NCBI RefSeq assembly: GCF_002216145.1
Contig: NZ_CP022278.1
Location: forward strand, 1,488,001-1,552,000
Reading direction: 5' to 3'
Source of the DNA: Neisseria chenwenguii
GTDB lineage: Bacteria; Pseudomonadota; Gammaproteobacteria; Burkholderiales; Neisseriaceae
DNA: 64,000 bases
Numbering within the stretch: the stretch's first letter is position 1; every line of letters begins with the position of its first letter. The notes beneath the pieces are model-generated. The model did not search any database and was not told where the DNA came from. It was given only the letters and a program-made list of their open reading frames with translations. Positions 53,983-62,156 of the stretch are shown piece by piece. A program made the translations under genes and the position numbers.

Positions 53983-54053
53983 GTAGGTCGGATATTTGTA
54001 CCCGACAAATTGGTGGCTTCAGGAAAATTGTCGGATTCGGGAATCCGACCTAC
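53983..54053. repeat. Inverted pair of GTAG-headed palindromes (GGTCGGAT family)
   Basis: GTAGGTCGGAT at 53983 mirrors ATCCGACCTAC ending at 54053. Each arm also pairs internally (CCGACAAATT, AAATTGTCGG). A further palindrome CCCCCGCCGGCGGGGG lies at about 53877-53892. Confidence 0.6.
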
Positions 54054-54073
54054 GACCGGTATCTAAATTTTTT

Positions 54074-54643
54074 TCAGACGGCCTCAGCCGCCTTCTCTGC
54101 TTCCAAACCCATAATATATTGCGAAAAAGCCAGCAGGTTGTTGAAAATCTGTGTGTTTTCAGGCAGTTTGCTTTCGTTTTCGGCCAGCGTTTTTTTGCCT
54201 TTGCCGGTCAGCACCAGCGCGGGTTTGCCGCCGACGGCTTCAATGGCCTGCAAATCGCGCAGGCTGTCGCCGACCAGCCAGGTTTCGGCGGCTTCGGCCT
54301 GGAAGCGTTCCAAAATATCTTGAACCATGCCGGGTTTGGGTTTGCGGCAGTTGCAGTTGTCGGCGGCCAGATGCGGGCAGAACCAGATGCCGTCGATGAC
54401 GCCGCCGGCCTGTACGGCGAGGCGGTGCATTTTGGCGTGCATTTCGTTCAAATCCTGAACGGTAAAGTATTTGCGGCCGATGCCGGATTGGTTGGTGGCG
54501 ACGGCGACGGTGTAACCGGCCTGCGTCAAAAAGGCGATGGCATCCATGCTGCCTTCGATGGGAATCCATTCGTCAACGGATTTGACAAAGTCGTCGCGGT
54601 CTTGGTTGATGACGCCGTCGCGGTCGAGGATGATGAGTTTCAC
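54074..54643 (-). CDS. gmhB: D-glycero-beta-D-manno-heptose 1,7-bisphosphate 7-phosphatase GmhB
   Basis: GmhB removes the 7-phosphate in ADP-heptose synthesis for the LOS core. The 189-residue HAD protein begins MKLIILDRDGVINQD (nucleophile Asp7, acid Asp9), with VATNQSGIGRKYF, the zinc-binding loop CPHLAADNCNCRKPKPG and WLVGDSLRDLQAIEAVGG. The gene lies upstream of plsC on the same strand. It serves the GT9 heptosyltransferase at 28 kb. Confidence 0.95.
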   Translation of the reverse strand: MKLIILDRDGVINQDRDDFVKSVDEWIPIEGSMDAIAFLTQAGYTVAVATNQSGIGRKYFTVQDLNEMHAKMHRLAVQAGGVIDGIWFCPHLAADNCNCRKPKPGMVQDILERFQAEAAETWLVGDSLRDLQAIEAVGGKPALVLTGKGKKTLAENESKLPENTQIFNNLLAFSQYIMGLEAEKAAEAV

Positions 54644-54663
54644 GGGTGTTCCTTTGGCGGGTT

Positions 54664-55737
54664 TCAGACGGCCTGTGTGTAGTCGGCCAGCATTTGGTAC
54701 AGGCGGTCGATATGGTGTTCCAATGTCGGGTCGTAGGTCAGCGCGGCGGCGGGGTCGGCGATTCTGTGTTCACTGCGCTGTTTGAGGGCGACGGCTTGGG
54801 AAACGGCTTCGGCCAGCGTTTCGGGGCGTTGGCGGGAGAAGAAAAAGCCGGCGTCTGCGTTCATGACTTCGGTGCAGGCCATGTTGTCGGAGAGGACGGC
54901 ACGCGTGCCGCATAATACGGATTCGACACCGACCAGCCCGAAAGGTTCGTAGAGCGAGGCCATGATGGTGAAATCGGCGGCACGGTAGAGTTCGGGCATA
55001 TTGTTGCAGAAGCCGAGTCCGACTGCGTTTTTCATCGGGCGCGGCAGCGGCGAGCCCGCGACGGCGAGTTTGACGGGCAGATCGGTGTGTTCGAAAAATT
55101 CCGCCAGCAGATCCAAGCCTTTGCGTTTGTGGCCGGTGGAGGGGAATAGAAACACGGTTTCGTCGTCTTTGAATCCGTATTTGGCGCGGGCGGCTGCGGC
55201 GTTTTCGGGGTCGGGGCGGAAACGGGCGGTGTCGGCGGGCGGGTGGATGACGCGGATTTTTTCAGACGGCACGCCGTACAGTGTTTCCAGCTCGCGCCGC
55301 ATCAGGTGCGAATGTGCCATAACGGATTTGGCGGTGGTGTAATTGCTGCGGTTGCGGCGCACGGTCAGCTTGTCGAGCGGCGTGGCGGTTTGCCGCATAT
55401 TTTCCAGATAGCCCAGATGCGTGCCGCCGCAGACGAAAATGTCGGCATGAGCGCTGGGATTGCAGGCAATCAGCGGGGCATCGCTGCCGTTTCGGGCGTT
55501 TTCGAGCTGCGTGGAGAAAAGATAGGGACGCAGCTTTTTCGGGATCAGGTTCTGCCTGATTTGGTGCACTTCCGTCAGCGCGTATTCGGGCAGGGCGGGG
55601 TCGGTCTGCGCGGCGTAAACGGTTACGGCGCTCTGCCGTGCGGTCAGCCCGCGCACGAGGTCGAGGGTGTAGCTCTCCATGCCGCCGCCGCGGCGGAAGC
55701 AGTTGACGGCGATGTCGATACGGGGGAACCGGTTCAT
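54664..55737 (-). CDS. GT4 family glycosyltransferase
   Basis: The GT-B protein (358 residues from ATG 55737) has NCFRRGGGMESYTLDLVRGL near the start, SHLMRRELETLYGVP, FPSTGHKRKGLDLL and the C-terminal EPFGLVGVESVLCG, which is the EX7E motif of GT4 enzymes. It probably extends LOS or another surface glycan; acceptor and sugar are unknown. An alternative ATG at 55782 overlaps the upstream stop (TAATG) and would add 15 residues partly encoded by a degenerate DUS. The frame stays open to 57054, but that part overlaps two other genes. Confidence 0.85.
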   Translation of the reverse strand: MNRFPRIDIAVNCFRRGGGMESYTLDLVRGLTARQSAVTVYAAQTDPALPEYALTEVHQIRQNLIPKKLRPYLFSTQLENARNGSDAPLIACNPSAHADIFVCGGTHLGYLENMRQTATPLDKLTVRRNRSNYTTAKSVMAHSHLMRRELETLYGVPSEKIRVIHPPADTARFRPDPENAAAARAKYGFKDDETVFLFPSTGHKRKGLDLLAEFFEHTDLPVKLAVAGSPLPRPMKNAVGLGFCNNMPELYRAADFTIMASLYEPFGLVGVESVLCGTRAVLSDNMACTEVMNADAGFFFSRQRPETLAEAVSQAVALKQRSEHRIADPAAALTYDPTLEHHIDRLYQMLADYTQAV

Positions 55738-55781
55738 TTTTCCAGACGGCCTTTGCGAAGCGTTGTTTGTTGTGTCGGACA

Positions 55782-56225
55782 TTATTTCAGCGTGCGTTTC
55801 CAGTTGAGGTAGGCCGTCTGAAAAACGGGGGCGAGGGCGGCGTAGGTTTCGGGGGTGTCGGCGGCGCAGTAGAAGCCGCCCAGCGCGGGGGTGTTGAGGG
55901 TTTTGACGTAGTCTTCCATGAATGCGCCGTAGCCGTCTTCTTCGTCGTCGTAGTAGAACTCGGTAAAGCGTTGCCCCCACTCGGTAAAGTCTTCGGGCGT
56001 GAGTGCGCCGCCCATGTGTTTGAGCAGAAACTGCGCACCGCTCATGCGGCCGGCCTGCATGGCGGCGAAGTCGGCGGCGGTTTCGGGTGCGGTTTGCCAG
56101 ACGGGATTGGCCAGCCCCTGCAAGGCTGCCCATTGCCAGTACATGCCCATGTGGGTAGCGGCGTTTTCGGGCGGCAGGTTTTCGGGGTAGTTTTCGTCGG
56201 TGTGGAATTGGATGTAGTCGTACAT
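55782..56225 (-). CDS. Conserved hypothetical acidic protein
   Basis: I do not recognise a family with certainty. The 147-residue soluble protein is acidic and rich in aromatic residues: YIQFHTDENYPENLPPENAATHMGMYWQWAALQGL, split here only for description, and FYYDDEEDGYGAFMEDYVKT. No signal peptide or membrane helix is visible. Its stop overlaps the possible ATG 55782 of the glycosyltransferase, and it lies 69 bases after the aromatic amino acid permease, so it is probably co-transcribed with both. Its composition is coding-like and matches its neighbours. Confidence 0.75.
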   Translation of the reverse strand: MYDYIQFHTDENYPENLPPENAATHMGMYWQWAALQGLANPVWQTAPETAADFAAMQAGRMSGAQFLLKHMGGALTPEDFTEWGQRFTEFYYDDEEDGYGAFMEDYVKTLNTPALGGFYCAADTPETYAALAPVFQTAYLNWKRTLK

Positions 56226-56294
56226 GGCGGGGGTTTGTTTTTTTGGTTTTCAGACGGCATTCAAAAATGCACGGTTTCTGTTTTCGCAAAATGC

Positions 56295-57536
56295 TCAACC
56301 TTTGAACACGGGTACCCATTCGAGTTGGCTCAATACCTGCGCGGCGATGTTGATCAGGCCGAACAGGAATACCCAGACCATCAGGCCGAAGCCGCCGCGC
56401 ACACTGTATTGCGGCGATCTGCCGAACTTCTGCCGCGCTTTGTAGAGCAGCATGGCGGGGACGAGCGCCGTCCAGACGGTAGCCGCGAGGCCGACGTAGC
56501 CGATGGCGGTCACGAAGCCGGTGGGGAACAACAGGCAGCAGACCAGCGGTGGCAGGAAGGTCAGCGCGGCAGTTTTGGTGCGGCCGGCGGCTGTGCCGTT
56601 CCATTTGAACATATCGGCGATGTAGTCGAAGAGGCCGAGCGTTACGCCGAGAAACGAGGTGGCAATCGCCATATAGCCGAACAGCGACAAGGCCGTGCCG
56701 ACGCTGCCGACGGCGACGAATTTCGCCAGTATTCCAATCAAGACCGAAACCTGTCCTTCCGCTGCAATCACGGGCGCGAATTCGTTGCGCGGCAGGTTGC
56801 CCTGAATCGCAAGCTGCCAGAGGATGTAGATGACCAGCGCCAGCAGCGTGCCCGCTTTGAGCGATTTCGCCACTTTCGGCGCGTCGCCGTTGAAATATTT
56901 CAGCAGGCTGGAAACATTGCCGTGAAAGCCGAACGAGGCAAGGCAGACGGGTAGGGCGGCTGCGAGGTAAATCCAGTATTGCGTATCCGCAGGCGCCGCG
57001 GTATCGAACAATACGGGCAGTTTCACGCTGCCCAGGAGGCCGCCCGTCGCCCAAATAAAAGTCAGTACCATGCCGCCGATTAAAACCGAGGTCAGGCGGT
57101 CAACCAAGTGCGTCGATGCCCACACGCAAAAGGCCAAAATGCTGAAGAACACCAGTTGCCCGGCCGGCAGCGAAACCTTGCCGCCGGCGAGACTGCCCAA
57201 ACCCTGTGCGGTCAGGTCGCCGCCGACGAAAATATAGGCGTAGGTCAGCAGGTATAAAACGAAAGCCACGGCAAGGCCGTTGATGACGTTCCAAACCTGT
57301 CCGAGCAGGTCTTTGACCATAGTGTCGAAACTCGCGCCGTACGGATAGTGGGTGTTGGCTTCCAGCAGCATCAGCCCGCCCGCGAGCATGGAAAACCAGG
57401 TGTAAAACAAGACCGCCAGCGAACCGAGAAACCAAATGCCCGAGGTGGCGGTGGGGTTGGCAAACATACCGGCGCCGATTACCGTGCCGGCGATAATCAT
57501 CGCGCCGCCAAACAGCGACGGGGTTTTGTCAGACAT
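56295..57536 (-). CDS. Aromatic amino acid permease (HAAAP family, Mtr/TnaB/TyrP-like)
   Basis: The 413-residue inner-membrane protein has about 11 helices. It begins LFGGAMIIAGTVIGAGMFANP, the signature of hydroxy/aromatic amino acid permeases, and continues with FGFHGNVSSLLKYF and FGYMAIATSFLGVTLGLFDY. It would import tryptophan or tyrosine by proton symport. The sequence does not say which. A DUS lies directly in front of the start. Confidence 0.9.
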   Translation of the reverse strand: MSDKTPSLFGGAMIIAGTVIGAGMFANPTATSGIWFLGSLAVLFYTWFSMLAGGLMLLEANTHYPYGASFDTMVKDLLGQVWNVINGLAVAFVLYLLTYAYIFVGGDLTAQGLGSLAGGKVSLPAGQLVFFSILAFCVWASTHLVDRLTSVLIGGMVLTFIWATGGLLGSVKLPVLFDTAAPADTQYWIYLAAALPVCLASFGFHGNVSSLLKYFNGDAPKVAKSLKAGTLLALVIYILWQLAIQGNLPRNEFAPVIAAEGQVSVLIGILAKFVAVGSVGTALSLFGYMAIATSFLGVTLGLFDYIADMFKWNGTAAGRTKTAALTFLPPLVCCLLFPTGFVTAIGYVGLAATVWTALVPAMLLYKARQKFGRSPQYSVRGGFGLMVWVFLFGLINIAAQVLSQLEWVPVFKG

Positions 57537-57635
57537 TTTCAGACGGCCTTTATCTTTTATCGGGAAGAATGTGGAAACACGGGCCGTATTATGCCGTAAA
57601 GCGGGGGAATAGGTAAGGGCGGGCCGGGCGCAGCT

Positions 57636-57660
57636 GTAGGCCGGATTATTGAATCCGGCC
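57636..57660 (+). repeat. GTAG-headed REP-like palindrome
   Basis: GTAG is followed by GCCGGATTATTGAATCCGGC, a perfect 8 base-pair palindrome with a 4-base loop, between the permease and a hypothetical gene. Confidence 0.6.
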
Positions 57661-57663
57661 TGT

Positions 57664-57990
57664 TTAACTGTTCCGCCGCAGCGCCGCCGTCACATCCGCG
57701 CTGTTTAAGGCTTTCTCAAACATCGCGGCAAAGGGCATGGTGTCTTTGCGAGCGACGGCGAGGACGGTTTGGCGGCTGTCGGGGTTCTGCCATTCGGCAA
57801 ACCACAGGCCGCAGGCGTGGGCGGCGATGCGCACGGCGCGTGCGGTGTGTTCGGCCTGCATCGCCAGTTTCAAGGCTTGCGGATTGCGGACGAAGTAGTC
57901 GCTGAGGCGGTTTTTGGAAACGGCATAATCGGCGCGGTCACGGTCGATGGGAATGACGCGCATGGGCAGGGTGTTGACGAGGTTCATCAT
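57664..57990 (-). CDS. Conserved hypothetical protein
   Basis: The 108-residue basic protein has no signal peptide or membrane helix. It contains DYAVSKNRLSDYFVRNPQ, EHTARAVRIAAHACGLWFAEW and QTVLAVARKDTMPFAAMF. I do not recognise a domain. Codon use is like its neighbours and a start with two adjacent ATG codons follows AAAGGCATC. It stands alone between a REP and a DUS. It may be neisserial-specific. Confidence 0.65.
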   Translation of the reverse strand: MMNLVNTLPMRVIPIDRDRADYAVSKNRLSDYFVRNPQALKLAMQAEHTARAVRIAAHACGLWFAEWQNPDSRQTVLAVARKDTMPFAAMFEKALNSADVTAALRRNS

Positions 57991-58116
57991 GATAGGATGC
58001 CTTTCGTTCGGTTTCAGACGGCCTTTGATAATCGGGAGGCTGTCTGAAAATTATACGCCGCGTCGTCGGAATCGGCATGGGAAGGTGGTGCGGCGTGAGG
58101 CCGTCTGAAAAAACAC

Positions 58117-58169
58117 AAGGCCGCCTGAAATTCGATTACTCTCGGCAAACGGTTTCAGACGGCCTTTTT
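58117..58169. terminator. Inverted DUS pair downstream of gapA
   Basis: AAGGCCGCCTGAAA (one mismatch) and TTTCAGACGGCCTTTTT form a hairpin with a loop holding ATTCGATTACTCTCGG. In the plus direction it ends in a T-run. It lies beyond the gapA stop, on the way to the hypothetical gene. Confidence 0.5.
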
Positions 58170-58213
58170 ACTAAGATTGTGTTTGGATAATACGTTGATA
58201 TAGTGAAATTTTC

Positions 58214-58236
58214 GTAGGGTGCAAGCACCACCCTAC
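58214..58236. repeat. GTAG-headed palindrome GTAGGGTG...CACCCTAC
   Basis: GTAGGGTG and CACCCTAC flank GCAAGCA-type loop sequence. TATAGTGAAAT, a Correia-type left end, lies just upstream at 58199 without a matching right end. Confidence 0.55.
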
Positions 58237-58278
58237 GCAAAAATCAACATCGTTAAAACACAGTTTTATCAAAAAACC

Positions 58279-59310
58279 TTATTTAAACTCAGGCACTTCC
58301 ATGTCAAACATCCGGCACGCGGTTTTGAGCATTTGGCAGCTGAACCCCCATTCGTTGTCGTACCACGCGAAAACTTTGACCATGTTGCCGTCGGTCACTT
58401 TGGTCAGCGTCGCGTCGAAGTGGCTGGCTTCGGAGGTGTGGTTGAAATCCATGGAAACCAGCGGCAGCCCGTTGTAGCCCAACACGCCTTTCAGACGGCC
58501 TGATTCGGCGGCGGCTTTCATCAGGCCGTTGATTTCTTCCGCGCTGGTGTCGCGGGCGGCGACGAAGTTCAAATCGACCAATGAAACATTGACGGTGGGC
58601 ACGCGGATGGCGAGGCCGTCGAGTTTGCCTTTCAATTCGGGCAGAACGAGGCCGACGGCTTTGGCGGCGCCGGTTTTGGTCGGAATCATGTTTTCCACGC
58701 CGCTGCGGGCGCGGCGCAGGTCTTTGTGGCGCACGTCGGTCACGGTTTGGTCGTTGGTGAGCGCGTGGATGGTGGTCATTGCGCCTTTGACGATGCCGAT
58801 GCTTTCGCTCAATACTTTTGCGACTGGCGAGAGGCAGTTGGTGGTGCAGGAGGCGTTGGAGACGACGGTCATTTCGGGGGCGAGTACGTCGTCGTTGACG
58901 CCGTAAACGACGGTGGCGTCAACATCGGCTTCGCCCGGAGCGGAAATCAGCACTTTTTTCGCGCCGGATTCGAGGTGGACGTTGGCTTTGGATTTGCCGG
59001 TAAACGCGCCGGTGCATTCCAATACCAAATCGACGTCGAGGTCTTTCCACGGCAGCTCGGCGGGGTTGCGGGTGGAAAAGTAGGGGATTTTGTGGCCGTT
59101 GATAATCAGATGGGTGGCATCATGGCGGACATCGGCATCAAAACGGCCGTGTACGGTATCGAATTTGGTCAGGTGGGTGTTGGTTTCCAAGCTGCCGCTG
59201 GCGTTGACGGCAACGACTTTCAGCTTGTTTTGCAGACCGTAGTCGTAGATGGCGCGCAAGACTTGGCGACCGATGCGGCCGTATCCGTTGATGGCGACTC
59301 TGATGCTCAT
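58279..59310 (-). CDS. gapA: Glyceraldehyde-3-phosphate dehydrogenase, type I
   Basis: The 343-residue enzyme begins [20 protein letters not shown] (NAD-binding loop). The active-site [12 protein letters not shown] and the catalytic His in [10 protein letters not shown] are present, and WYDNEWGF ends the catalytic domain. The GYGRIGRQ and [10 protein letters not shown] features resemble the GapB/GapA-2 type rather than glycolytic GapA-1, so the role may be anabolic; this is inference. A DUS is translated as SGRLKGVL. The start follows AGAGGACAAT. Confidence 0.9.
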   Translation of the reverse strand: MSIRVAINGYGRIGRQVLRAIYDYGLQNKLKVVAVNASGSLETNTHLTKFDTVHGRFDADVRHDATHLIINGHKIPYFSTRNPAELPWKDLDVDLVLECTGAFTGKSKANVHLESGAKKVLISAPGEADVDATVVYGVNDDVLAPEMTVVSNASCTTNCLSPVAKVLSESIGIVKGAMTTIHALTNDQTVTDVRHKDLRRARSGVENMIPTKTGAAKAVGLVLPELKGKLDGLAIRVPTVNVSLVDLNFVAARDTSAEEINGLMKAAAESGRLKGVLGYNGLPLVSMDFNHTSEASHFDATLTKVTDGNMVKVFAWYDNEWGFSCQMLKTACRMFDMEVPEFK

Positions 59311-59844
59311 AGGATTGTCCTCTTTAATATAATGGCTTGTAGGTTGGCGCGGAAAAGCAGGCGGAATTATAACAGAAATGTAGTGTGATGTAATTAATAT
59401 TTTATTGAGTTTGGGTGCGAATCTCGGCGGTTTTTTTTTGAAATCTGTTTGAACGGGCTGTGTTTATCGGCTTTGGCTTTTCTTTATTGTTAACTAAAAC
59501 TTTCCGTATCGGTAAAAATGGCGGGGATTTTGATTACATGGAGTAACAGGCAGATGGGGCGGGTAAGGCCGTCTGAAAATAAGAAACGCCGTTTGCAGGG
59601 GGGGGTTATATCCGCCTGTAAATATTCAATCTATTGAAAATATTTAATATTTCAGAAATACCGGCGTTCGGGCGGGTGTAAAACCCGCCCCTGCAAGTGT
59701 TTCCCGAGACTTTCAGCTTTTTTTGTAAAGTTCCATGTCGTCTGAAAGAAATCCCCACCAGTTGCAAATCAGACTTTTCGTTTTAAATGATATACTTTAT
59801 CATTTGCACAAATTTTGTTTTCCATTTTTTTCATTTGAACCGCC
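59311..59844. other. Divergent region between gapA and the ZIP transporter
   Basis: About 530 bases contain TAATATAAT near the gapA start, a T9 tract (59431-59439), DUS units at about 59569 and 59740, a G8 tract (59598-59605), a palindrome GGGCGGGTGTAAAACCCGCCC with flanking CCCTGCAA (about 59672-59699), and a Zur-like box. No gene is seen. Confidence 0.5.
59785..59805 (+). promoter_or_regulatory. Candidate Zur operator upstream of the ZIP zinc transporter
   Basis: A 21-base dyad with arms AAATGAT and ATCATTT around a TA-rich centre begins 60 bases before the transporter ATG. Its outer AAATG/CATTT arms and spacing match the gammaproteobacterial Zur consensus (AAATGTTATA and its complement around one base) at nearly all positions. 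It would place the importer under zinc repression. Confidence 0.55.
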
Positions 59845-60663
59845 ATGAACGCTTTGTCTTCCATAACCACGTTCCAGCTTTTGACCGCTTTCGGCATCAG
59901 CTTTGCCGCCGGCCTGTTTACCGTACTCGGCAGCGGCTTGGTGATGTTTTCCAAAACGCCCAACCCGCGCGTGTTGTCGTTTGGTTTGGCATTTGCCGGC
60001 GGGGCGATGGTTTATGTGTCGCTGACCGAGATTTTTACCAAATCCAACGAAGCGTTTGCGGCGGCATTCGGGCAGCAGCACGGGTTTGCCGCGACGACGC
60101 TGGCTTTTTTGGCGGGCATGGGCGGCATTGCGCTGATTGACCATTTCATTCCCAATCCGCATGAAACGTTGGATGCGGAAGATCCGGATTTTCAGGAACG
60201 CCGCCGCAGCCACATCGCGCGCGTGGGCATGATGGCGGCGTTTGCCATTACGGCGCACAATTTTCCCGAGGGGCTGGCGACGTTTTTTGCCACGCTGGAC
60301 AATCCCGAGGTCGGTATGCCGCTGGCGCTGGTGATTGCCATCCACAACATTCCCGAGGGCATTTCCATTGCCGCGCCGGTGTATTTCGCCACGAAGAGCA
60401 GGCGGAAAACGGTTTTGGCCTGTCTGGTCTCTGGTTTGGCCGAACCGCTGGGGGCGGTGTTGGGTTATGTGTTTCTCAAGCCGTTTCTTTCGCCTGCCGT
60501 TTTCGGCACGGTGTTCGGCCTGATTGCCGGCGTGATGGTGTTTCTTGCGCTCGACGAGCTGCTGCCGGCCGCCAAACGCTATTCAGACGGCCATGAAACG
60601 GTGTACGGCCTGACAACGGGCATGGGGGTGATTGCGCTGAGTTTGGTGTTGTTCCGTTTTTGA
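59845..60663 (+). CDS. zupT: ZIP family zinc transporter ZupT
   Basis: The 272-residue inner-membrane protein has eight helices. The metal-transport motifs are HNFPEGLATF in helix 4 and HNIPEGISIAAP in helix 5. A short His-containing loop (HFIPNPHETLDAEDPDF) precedes them. ZupT imports zinc and other divalent metals. The upstream Zur-like dyad supports zinc control. A DUS is translated as YSDGHET. A DUS terminator follows. Confidence 0.94.
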   Translation: MNALSSITTFQLLTAFGISFAAGLFTVLGSGLVMFSKTPNPRVLSFGLAFAGGAMVYVSLTEIFTKSNEAFAAAFGQQHGFAATTLAFLAGMGGIALIDHFIPNPHETLDAEDPDFQERRRSHIARVGMMAAFAITAHNFPEGLATFFATLDNPEVGMPLALVIAIHNIPEGISIAAPVYFATKSRRKTVLACLVSGLAEPLGAVLGYVFLKPFLSPAVFGTVFGLIAGVMVFLALDELLPAAKRYSDGHETVYGLTTGMGVIALSLVLFRF

Positions 60664-60674
60664 TTTGCGTAGAA

Positions 60675-60717
60675 AGAGGCCGTCTGAAATCCCGCACAGG
60701 GTTTTCAGACGGCCTTT
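60675..60717 (+). terminator. Inverted DUS terminator after zupT
   Basis: AGAGGCCGTCTGAAA and TTTTCAGACGGCCTTT form a hairpin 12 bases after the zupT stop. Confidence 0.7.
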
Positions 60718-60844
60718 GCCGCGTTATGATTCAAACCGTATCCGGAGAAATAACCGGCTTCAAATTTCAAGCCCCTTTTCAGACGGCCTTACCGCTCTTT
60801 AATATGAATATGCCGTCTGAAAACGCATACAAAGGATTTCGAAA

Positions 60845-62065
60845 ATGGCTGTAAACCTGGTTGAAAAACACGAAAACGAGCTGCGCCACATCGACGGCAT
60901 ACAGATTTACATCGGTCAGGCGGGCGTGAAAAAGCCCGACCACGACGATTTGACGCTGATGGTTTTGTCGCCGAACAACACTGTCGGAGCGGTCTTTACC
61001 CAAAACCGCTTCTGTGCAGCGCCCGTGTATATCGCCAAATCGCACCTGTTTGACGAAGACGGCGTGCGCGCGCTGGTCATCAATACCGGTAACGCCAACG
61101 CGGGTACGGGCGGGCAGGGGCGGGCGGATGCGGTGGAAGTGTGCGCCGCCGCGGCGAAACACGCCGGCTGCCAAACCACGCAGGTTTTGCCGTTTTCCAC
61201 AGGCGTGATTCTCGAGCCCTTGCCGTCTGAAAAAATCATCGCCGCGCTGCCGCGTGTCAAACCCGCATCGTGGGCAGATGCCGCCCGCGCGATTATGACC
61301 ACGGATACCGTGCCCAAAGCCGCCAGCCGCGAGGGCAAGGTCGGTGAAAACCACGTCGTGCGCGCTACGGGCATCGCCAAAGGCAGCGGCATGATTCATC
61401 CCAACATGGCGACCATGCTCGGCTTTATCGCCTGCGACGCCAAAGTTTCCCAGCCCGTGTTGCAGCTGATGACCAAGGAAATCGCCGATATGTCGTTCAA
61501 CTGCATCACGGTTGACGGCGATACCAGCACCAACGACAGCTTCGTCATCATCGCCACCGGCAAATGCGGCCAAAGCGAAATCGACAACACCGCCGACCCG
61601 CGTTATGAGCAGCTCAAAACCCTGCTCGGCGGCCTCGCGCTGGAATTGGCGCAGGCCATCGTGCGCGACGGCGAAGGCGCGACCAAGTTCATCACGATTA
61701 AAGTGGAAAACGCCGCCGACCGCGACGAAGCCCGCAAAGTCGCTTACGCCGTCGCCCATTCGCCGCTGGTGAAAACCGCGTTTTTCGCGTCCGACCCCAA
61801 CTTGGGGCGTCTGCTCGCCGCCATCGGCTACGCGGGCATAGACGATTTGGACACCGACCACCTGAAAATGTGGCTGGACGACGTATTGGTCGCCGAGCTG
61901 GGCGGCCGCGCGGAAAGCTATACCGAAGAACAGGGTCAGGCGGTGATGAACCGCGACGAAATCACCGTGCGCATCGACTTGCAGCGCGGCAAAGCGGCAG
62001 CAGCGGTTTATACCTGCGATTTGTCGCACGATTATGTGTCGATTAACGCGGACTACCGCTCGTAA
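60845..62065 (+). CDS. argJ: Bifunctional ornithine acetyltransferase / N-acetylglutamate synthase ArgJ
   Basis: ArgJ transfers acetyl from N-acetylornithine to glutamate and can also use acetyl-CoA, in the cyclic arginine pathway. The 406-residue precursor is cleaved by itself before the Thr in HPNMATMLGF (about residue 190), giving alpha and beta chains. NTGNANAGTG and VDGDTSTNDS are other conserved blocks. ATG 60845 follows AAAGGATTTC. One in-frame DUS encodes LPSEKII. Confidence 0.96.
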   Translation: MAVNLVEKHENELRHIDGIQIYIGQAGVKKPDHDDLTLMVLSPNNTVGAVFTQNRFCAAPVYIAKSHLFDEDGVRALVINTGNANAGTGGQGRADAVEVCAAAAKHAGCQTTQVLPFSTGVILEPLPSEKIIAALPRVKPASWADAARAIMTTDTVPKAASREGKVGENHVVRATGIAKGSGMIHPNMATMLGFIACDAKVSQPVLQLMTKEIADMSFNCITVDGDTSTNDSFVIIATGKCGQSEIDNTADPRYEQLKTLLGGLALELAQAIVRDGEGATKFITIKVENAADRDEARKVAYAVAHSPLVKTAFFASDPNLGRLLAAIGYAGIDDLDTDHLKMWLDDVLVAELGGRAESYTEEQGQAVMNRDEITVRIDLQRGKAAAAVYTCDLSHDYVSINADYRS

Positions 62066-62156
62066 CGGCTGAGGCCGTCTGAAAAAGTTTTGGTGTTTGG
62101 GAACTGTTTTCAGACGGCCTTATCATCCGCAACATCAAGAGAATGGAGTAAATAAA

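Noticed and set aside
55767..56954. A 395-residue plus-strand open frame.
   Set aside because: It is antisense to three well-supported genes and is a by-product of GC-rich codon bias.
55738..57054. A 796-residue minus-strand open frame from 57054 to 54664 that would make the glycosyltransferase a large fusion protein.
   Set aside because: The upstream part overlaps the permease and the 147-residue gene in another frame and has a low-complexity, Arg-rich sequence. The glycosyltransferase fold begins only at about 55737.
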